Shown piece after piece: positions 8,391-16,700 of a stretch of DNA of 64,000 bases (positions are counted from its first letter, which is position 1; each line of letters begins with the position of its first letter). The DNA comes from Roseivirga echinicomitans (GTDB taxonomy: Bacteria > Bacteroidota > Bacteroidia > Cytophagales > Cyclobacteriaceae). The notes under the pieces are model-generated. The model did not search any database and was not told where the DNA came from. It saw only the letters and a program-made list of their open reading frames with translations. The DNA lies in NCBI RefSeq assembly GCF_001592935.1, contig NZ_LRDB01000001.1:434001-498000 (forward strand). Reading direction: 5' to 3'. The translations under genes and the position numbers were made by a program.

Positions 8391-10718
8391 TTAATTTTTC
8401 ACCAAGATTTTAAGCGTATGTAGTTGACCATTCACCATTATGGTAAGAAGGTGAACCCCTTCACCGATTCGGCCCGGAATAATCGCCAGCCTATCAATTG
8501 TTCTTTCCGTTTTGATAGGAACCTCGATACCGTCCATTTGGTAAATTTTCACCCCACTCAATACCGCTTCTTCTTCAAGGTTTATGTAAAAAGTCTCTCC
8601 GTTTTTGATTGGATTAGGGTAAGGTTTTATCTCTATATCAGATTCCTTGTAATAACTTACCATTATAATCTCAGAAGTATTTTCAATTCCATTCTGGTCG
8701 ATATCAATCAGACGGTAATAGTTATTCCCATTTATCGGGTTGTTATCCCTAAGCACATAATCATTGATGCTCTCTGTTGTTCCTGAACCGTCTAAGTATC
8801 CTAGGGCTTCAAAATCAATTCCATTAGCCGACTTCTCTAACCTAAAGAGACTATTTTCAACCTCACTTAACGTTGTCCACATTAATACAATTTGGTCTTC
8901 CTCAGCAACGGCCTCAAAAGAAAGTAAAGTGATTGGTAAGGCATATTGTTCAGCAGAAGCAAGGGTAAAATAAGCACCATCTGTAAAGTCTGCTTGGAAG
9001 TTTACAAAGCCATCTGAATCCACTTCAAAGGATTGGAAAACAACACTTGCTCCTGAAGAAAAATCTCCATCACCATCCACCAACAACACGATTTCGGATT
9101 CATCATTCGCTCCAACCACATCACCAGGACCAATTAAACCCGATACTTTGAAGCGAACGGTAACAGTCCCTACAGTACCAGTTTCCTGAATTCTCCACTC
9201 TCTGTTCAATCGACTTTTTACTTGAAGGGCATCAAATTCTGTATTCTCACGATCATATAGTGCGGCACCATCATGACCCCATACCAAGGCCGATAAATCA
9301 TTAGAGAAAGAGCTTCCGTTTAATGAATTACTGGCTTCTAAACCATCAGTATCTCCATCTAAGCCCATCGCAACTATAGCATTGCTGTTAACACTATTCG
9401 ATTGCAACTGGTTTAAAGAACTCGCATCGTCTCTGGCAATACCGGCTACATTATTTTGAAAGGATGTTGCTTCAGAGGCATCCCAAAAAGGAGTACCATT
9501 TGAAGCAAGATAGTCTCCCTCTCCAGCCTCAAAAGCAGTGGCATCTCCGTCAGTGTCTGAGGAAAGGGTAATGCCATATTTAATCGCCAAATAGCTTTCA
9601 ATTTTCTGGCGTGTCGCTATCGGAGACAACAACTGATTATACACAATTACTTCCGAAATAAGCCCATTGAACCTTCTCGTTGCATCTCCTTTGGCTCCAA
9701 TTTGGAATTTGTTGGAGGTTTCTGATCCATGATCAGCTGTAAAATTAATTTCTCTACCTCCATTGATGAATACACCCGATCCATTGCCCTGATCTTCATC
9801 AAAGATAACACTTGAAAGAGTAGTGGTCATTGATGAATAAAGTCCAGTAATGTCATCTTCTGTGCCAGTACCATTGCTGACGGCTTCGTTTTCATTCGCC
9901 CCAGGCCCATCTAATATATAACGATCGAAACTACCGTTGTCTTCGCCCCAAACTGAGCCAGCATCGTTCGCTGCAGGTTGATACACAACTATCACCGCTA
10001 AATCAGCATAAGTATCTGCATTAACACTTAGGGTAGTATTATAATAGTCAGTGGCATCAAAGTAATTAGAAGGGTTAAAGTTGATAAGTGTTCCAGTATT
10101 TGGTGTGCCAAATTTTGTAACCGTCACATAGTTATTGGAAACATCTCGCCATGAAGTTCCTCCCTTGTCTGCTTTTACCCAAAGCAAGAAATTTGTGTTA
10201 ACTCCTCCTGGTGAGCCTGATTCTTGATTCGATTCTCGCCAATCTCTTTGGGTGGTTTTCCCGGCAGTTGTAATGTTCGGAAATGAGTTGGCCGTTTGGT
10301 TATTGAAAATATTGGTCGTTGCGTTTGGCCCCGTAACATCATCAAAATTATCATCTAAACCATCGTTATCATCATCATCTCCATTAGGCGTAATATCTGG
10401 CAAGTAATCACCGTCAGTATCCCAAGCTTCGATAACGTCATTTAACCCATCATTGTCAGAGTCTATATCAATATAATCAGGATTGTCCATTTCATCTGTA
10501 TTGGCAAGGGTAGTAGGCACACCTGTGACCGAGCCACAAGGCGCACAGTTTACATCAAAAGCATCATCAATCCCGTCACCATCAAGATCAGAGTCTACGG
10601 GTTTTACTGGAGTTCCTGTAGTAGCCTGAGATTCAATAAGGTCGACTATGCCATCGCCATCACTGTCAATATCTATTCTGTTTTTTAATTCATCACCATC
10701 AGTATCTGGGTCTGTTAA
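8391..10718 (-). repeat. Long direct duplication, copy 2 (3' module of the 3723-aa gene)
   Basis: This is the counterpart of 1863-4190 at a constant offset of 6528 bp. The two genes lie in the same orientation. Recombination between the copies would therefore delete or amplify the intervening DNA, including most of one giant gene. Confidence 0.9.
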
Positions 10719-13700
10719 CGGTGTTCCGGATGTTTCAATATTATCATAAGTATTTTCCCAGCCATTAGCTCCAAATGTTGAACCATCAACTCTTCCGTCA
10801 TTGTTGGAATCTACTCCACCTCCTTCTACGATATCTGGGATACCATCATTGTCTGAGTCTAAATCTAAATGATTAGCAATGCCATCATTGTCTGAGTCTG
10901 TTCCTGTACATGGAATAGTGAAGCTGGCATAACTTACATTGTCAACCCTTAGGTCTCCTCTATCTCTATTATAAGTAATTCTAATATGTGTTGCATCGGT
11001 AGTAAGTAGATATAGCTTATTTTGATAGGCTTCCCCTTGATCAAATGGGTATTCAATACTATTCACATAGTTAACTCCATCCGTTGATTCACTGACAGTC
11101 ATTGTATTATCATTGCGGTCATCGGTTTCACGGGCTCGAACGGTAATTCCTGTCCCAGCCAACACCGTGCTTCCTCCTCGAAGCTCCACTTCTATCTGCT
11201 CTCCATTCGAATTAAATCTGGCATATGTACTATTGACTCCATCAATGGCGTCACCAACGTCATCAACGCTACCCACAGTTTGTGAAGCCGATGAAGCGTT
11301 TGTACCTGTAACCGTAACATCGGTACAGTTTTCGTCAACATCAAGGACCCCGTCATTGTCATCATCTATATCATCTTCATCAGCCACGCCATCCAAATCA
11401 GAATCAATGATATTTTCTTCACGCCAATCCCTTTCGCTAGTCTCACCCGAAGTAGTAACATTTGGAAAATCATTGGCATCCTGATTATTATACACATTTG
11501 TCGTTGCATTTGGCCCCACTACATCATCATAGGCATTGTCGAGTCCATCACCATCAGTATCTGTTCCTGATGGGGTTGTATTTGCCGCCAAATTGCCATC
11601 TGTATCCCAGCCTTCTAAAGCATCTGAGAAACTATCTCCATCTGAATTAAAATCTATATAGTCAGGTTTACCGTCACCGTCTGTATCCACTGGCGTAGTA
11701 GGTGTGCCTCCAGTAATATCAAAGGCATTATCAATCCCATCACTGTCCGTATCTGTTCCCCCAGGAACAACTGGCGAACCTGTAGTTGCCTGAGACTCAA
11801 TTAAGTCTACAATACCATCTCCATCACTGTCTATATCCAAGTTGTTTTTAATCCCATCTCCATCGGTATCTGGGTTGCTCAATGCTGTCCCTCCATTATC
11901 ACTATCGAATGTATTGGCCCAGCCATCTTCATCGATATCAGTGGCTGTGTCTACTACACCATCGTTATTAGTGTCTACTCCTCCGGTTTCAATAATATCA
12001 GGTATACCATCGTTGTCTGAATCTAAGTCTAAATGGTTATCTATTCCGTCATTGTCTGTATCAAGTAGCGTATGGGCTGTTCCTCCATTATCACTATCAA
12101 ATGTATTGGCCCAACCGTCATTGTCGGTATCTGTAACATTATCTACACGCCCATCATTATTCGCATCTACACCCCCAGCTTCAACAATATCAGGGATACC
12201 ATCATTGTCTGAATCGATATCTAGACTGTCATTAATTCCATCTCCATCGGTATCTCCAGTTTCATCAGTATCAAGGATACCATCGTTATCATCATCAATA
12301 TCATTGGTATCGATAATTCCATCGAAATCGGTATCGGCAGCGTTCACTTCTCTCCAATCCCTTTCAATATTTCCTCCAGTAGTTACATCAGGAAAATCAT
12401 AAGCATCCTGATTATTATAAACATTGGTAGTACTATTTTTTCCAGCTACAAGGTCATAGGCATCATCTAAGCCATCACCATCGGTATCTGTTCCCGATTT
12501 AATGATATTGGCGACAAGGTTACCATCAGTATCCCATCCTTCTAGCGCATCTGAAAAAGTATCACCATCTGAATTGAAATCTTTAAAATCTGGAATTAAA
12601 TCACCGTCTGTGTCTACTGGTGTTGTAGTTGGCACACCTGTGATTGCACCGCATGGTGCACAATCACTATCAAATGCATCGTCTAATCCGTCTGAATCGG
12701 TATCTACTCCCACTGGAACTACAGGGGTGCCTGTTGTGGCTTGAGATTCAATCAAATCTACAATACCATCGCCATCAGCATCAATGTCTAGGTGATCCGC
12801 AATACCATCAGAGTCTGTGTCTATTCCAGTACATTTAATGGTGAAGCCTTCGTAACTTACATTGTCTACCCTCAGATCTCCTCTACTCCTTGCATAGGTA
12901 ATCCTAATATGGGTTGCGTCTGTAAGAAGTTCATACTCCTTCGTTTCATATATGTCGTCATCGTCAAAAGAATATTCAATTTCGGTATCAAAATTAACAC
13001 CATCCGAAGATTTACTGACGGTCATTTGGTTCGCTGCTCGACTGTCGGTTTTCTGAGCTCTAATGGATATAGTATTTCCAGCCGGAACGATACCCGACCC
13101 CGTTCTAAGAACAATATCCATGGTAGCTCCGTCATCTCTAAATCGTGCATAACTACCGTTTACGCCATCAATGCCATTTGAAGTGTTCTCAACCCTAGCC
13201 ACTTTTTGAGACGCTGAAAAGCCATTACCTGCTGTGACAATTACATCGGTACAGCCTTCATCCGTATCTAAAATACCATCATTATCATCATCAATGTCAT
13301 CTACATCATCAATACCATCTGCATCGGTATCTATTGGTGCAGCTATTCCATTACTGTCTCTAAAGTCGTATTCTGAATCTCCATCGCTGTCTTGTAGTGC
13401 AACATCCGAAGCGCAGGAGGTAACTCCACTGCCATAATTGATATATAAAGTTGGATTCACTTCTGCTGTTCTAGTATCTGCATCTGGTGGGCCGGTAATA
13501 ATAATCACAATAGCATTTCCATTTGACCAGCCGCCTTGATTTACTATTTCCTGAATAATAGATGATATATCTACCGTTCTTTGAGCGGCACCAGCTTCAC
13601 CAATGGTATTCCAATTTGCTGGACTCCAAGTTTTATTAGCTGTTGTTCTGCTCCTGGCACTCACATTATTTGACCCTGTGGTAAAAGTAACTGGGTTTGC

Positions 13701-16700
13701 AGCCAATTGACCTTCAATGGTAAGGTTAACTGTGCCCGTTGTAACTTCGTCAGTCTCGAACTGTATATAAGCTGAATTGATAGATGCTCCTTGAGTAACG
13801 GCAACGTTAGGAAAATAAACACCCACAATTTGATTTGAGTTTTCCGTTACCAATTCCAAATCGGAGCTAACAATGTCAACGGTGCTTCCTTGCTGTTCGG
13901 CATGACTCGAAGAAACAGACGTAATGGATGATCCATAGCACTCTTGGTCGAAAGCATCGTCTAGGCCATTACCGTTGGTATCTAAACCCGTATTGGCAAC
14001 ATCTGCTACACCATCCTTATTAAAATCGTTGCCCTCAATAAAGTCGGAAAGAGAATCGTTATCTGAGTTTCTGTCAACATAGTCGTCCAAACCTGCGGCA
14101 TCAGTATCCACTGGGTCGATTGGAGAATTTCCAGCGTCTACATCCCAAAAATTGAGAATTCCATCTCCATCGGTATCAGTAAAAGTATTAGGAAATTGAT
14201 AATCATCAGTGCCATAACCTTCTCTAGTGTCATCAATGCCATCAGCATCGGAATCTATGTCTATATAGTTAGGAAGTAGGGGTAAACCATTGGTGTTTTC
14301 ATAAGCAAAATCGGTATTAGGCAATACGAACACTGAGCCTTCTATTGCGTCATGAAAGCCATTTCCATTTGTATCTAGAAAACTGTCTATTTTACCATTT
14401 CCATTGGCATCTGTATGATTGGCCTCTGTTACGTCTAAAATTCCATCATTGTCAGAGTCTAGGTCTAAATAGTTCTTTACGCCATCATTATCTGAGTCTG
14501 GTCTGGCTAAGGCCGTACCACCATTTGAGCTATCAAAAGTATTGGCCCAACCGTCAGTATCGGTATCGGTATCATCATCTACGCGGCCATCATTATTAGA
14601 GTCTACTCCTCCCGCTTCAACAATATCAGGAATACCATCATTGTCTGAATCTAAGTCAAGTCTATCATCTATTCCATCTCCGTCAGTATCTCCTGTTTCA
14701 TCTGTATCCAAAATACCATCGTTATCATCATCAATGTCTGTACCGTCCGCAATTCCGTCAAAGTCAGCATCGAGTATATTTGCTTCTCTCCAGTCTCTTT
14801 GAGTTGTTTGGGCAGCCGTGGATACATCTGGAAAATCATTCGCGTCCTGAGTATTATAAACATTTGTGGTTGCATTTGGCCCTGTTATCAAATCATAGGC
14901 GTTGTCTAAGCCATCCCCATCGCTATCCAAACCAGCGGGTACTGTATTGGCCACTTGGTCATTATCCGTGTCCCAACCTTCCAATGCATCAGAGAAACTA
15001 TCTCCATCGGAATTGAAGTCAATGTAGTCGGGGATTGTATCAGCATCAGTGTCAACTGGAGTAATTGTAGTGCCACCATTATCGGCATCAAATGCATTAT
15101 CTATACCGTCTCCATCTGTATCAGTACCCACAGGAATAATTGGTGTACCTGTTGTTGCCTGAGATTCAATGAGGTCTACAATTCCATCACCATCACTATC
15201 AATGTCTAGAAAGTTCTTTTTACCATCTGAATCTGTATCCGGGTTGGTCAACGCTACTCCACCATTGTCACTATCGAAAGTGTTGGCCCAGCCATCTTCG
15301 TCAGTGTCAGTAGCTGAATCTACCACACCATCGTTATTAGTATCTACTCCTCCAGCTTCTCTAATGTCTGGAATACCGTCATTATCGCTATCGAGATCCA
15401 AATAGTTTTTAATCCCATCATTATCGGTATCAGGGTTCAGTAATGCAGTTCCACCATTATTATTGTCAAAAGTATTGGCCCAACCGTCATTGTCGGTATC
15501 AGTATCATTATCTACTCTGCCATCATTGTTAGTATCAACTCCACCAGCCTCAATAATATCAGGTATACCATCATTGTCTGAATCCAAGTCAAGCCTGTCA
15601 TCTATACCGTCTCCGTCAGTGTCTCCTATTTCATTTGAATCTAAAATACCATCATTGTCATCATCAATATCCGAGTTATCGGGAATACCGTCAAAATCAG
15701 CATCATCGGCATTCGTTTCTCTCCAATCTCTTTCACTATCTCCTGAGGTAGTTACATCAGGAAATGAGAATGCTGTTTGACTATTAGTCGGGTTTGTAGT
15801 TCTATTTGGCCCTATCACATCATCGAAGGCATCGTCCAGTCCATCACCATCTGAATCGCTACCAGAGGGAACCGTATTTGCAGTAAGATCACCGTTGGTA
15901 TCCCAAGCCTCGAGTAAATCGGAAAAATCATCATTGTCTGAATTTAGATCCAAATAATCTGGGGTGAGGTCACCATCTTTATCAAAAGGTGTTGTTGGAC
16001 TCCCTGCATTGTCTGTATCAAAAGTATTATCGAGGCCATCTAAATCTGTGTCTGTTCCTGAAGGAACCTTGGGGCTAATAGTAGTCGCCTGGGATTCAAT
16101 GAGGTCTACAACTCCGTCTCCATCACTATCAATATCTAAAAAGTTCTTTTTACCATCGGAGTCAGTATCCGGGTTCGTTAATGCCGTTCCCCCATTGACA
16201 CTATCAAAAGTATCTGCCCATCCATTATTATTGGTATCGGTATTATCATCTACTCTGCCGTCATTATTAGTATCTACACCACCCGCTTCTTTAATATCTG
16301 GAATACCATCATTATCTGAGTCTAAATCCAGGTTATTCGGGATACCATCTAAATCAAAATCTTCAATTCCTTCATCAACATCTTTAATCCCATCATCATC
16401 ATCATCAATGTCAATGGAATTGATTTGCCCATCACCATCTGAATCAACCGCATTATCTTCCCGCCAGTCTCTTTCAGAGGTTAAGCCAGAAGTAGTAGCA
16501 TTTGGGAAATCCAACGCGTCTTCGTTGTTATAAATATTTGTAGTGCTGTTCGGACCAAACACATTGTCGAAAGCATTGTCTAGCCCGTCTAAATCAGAGT
16601 CTATTCCAGTAGGTACAGTATTGGCTACATAATCACCGTTGGTATCCCAAGCTTCCAGAACATCCAGAAAACCATCATTATCTGAATCAGTATCCAAGTA

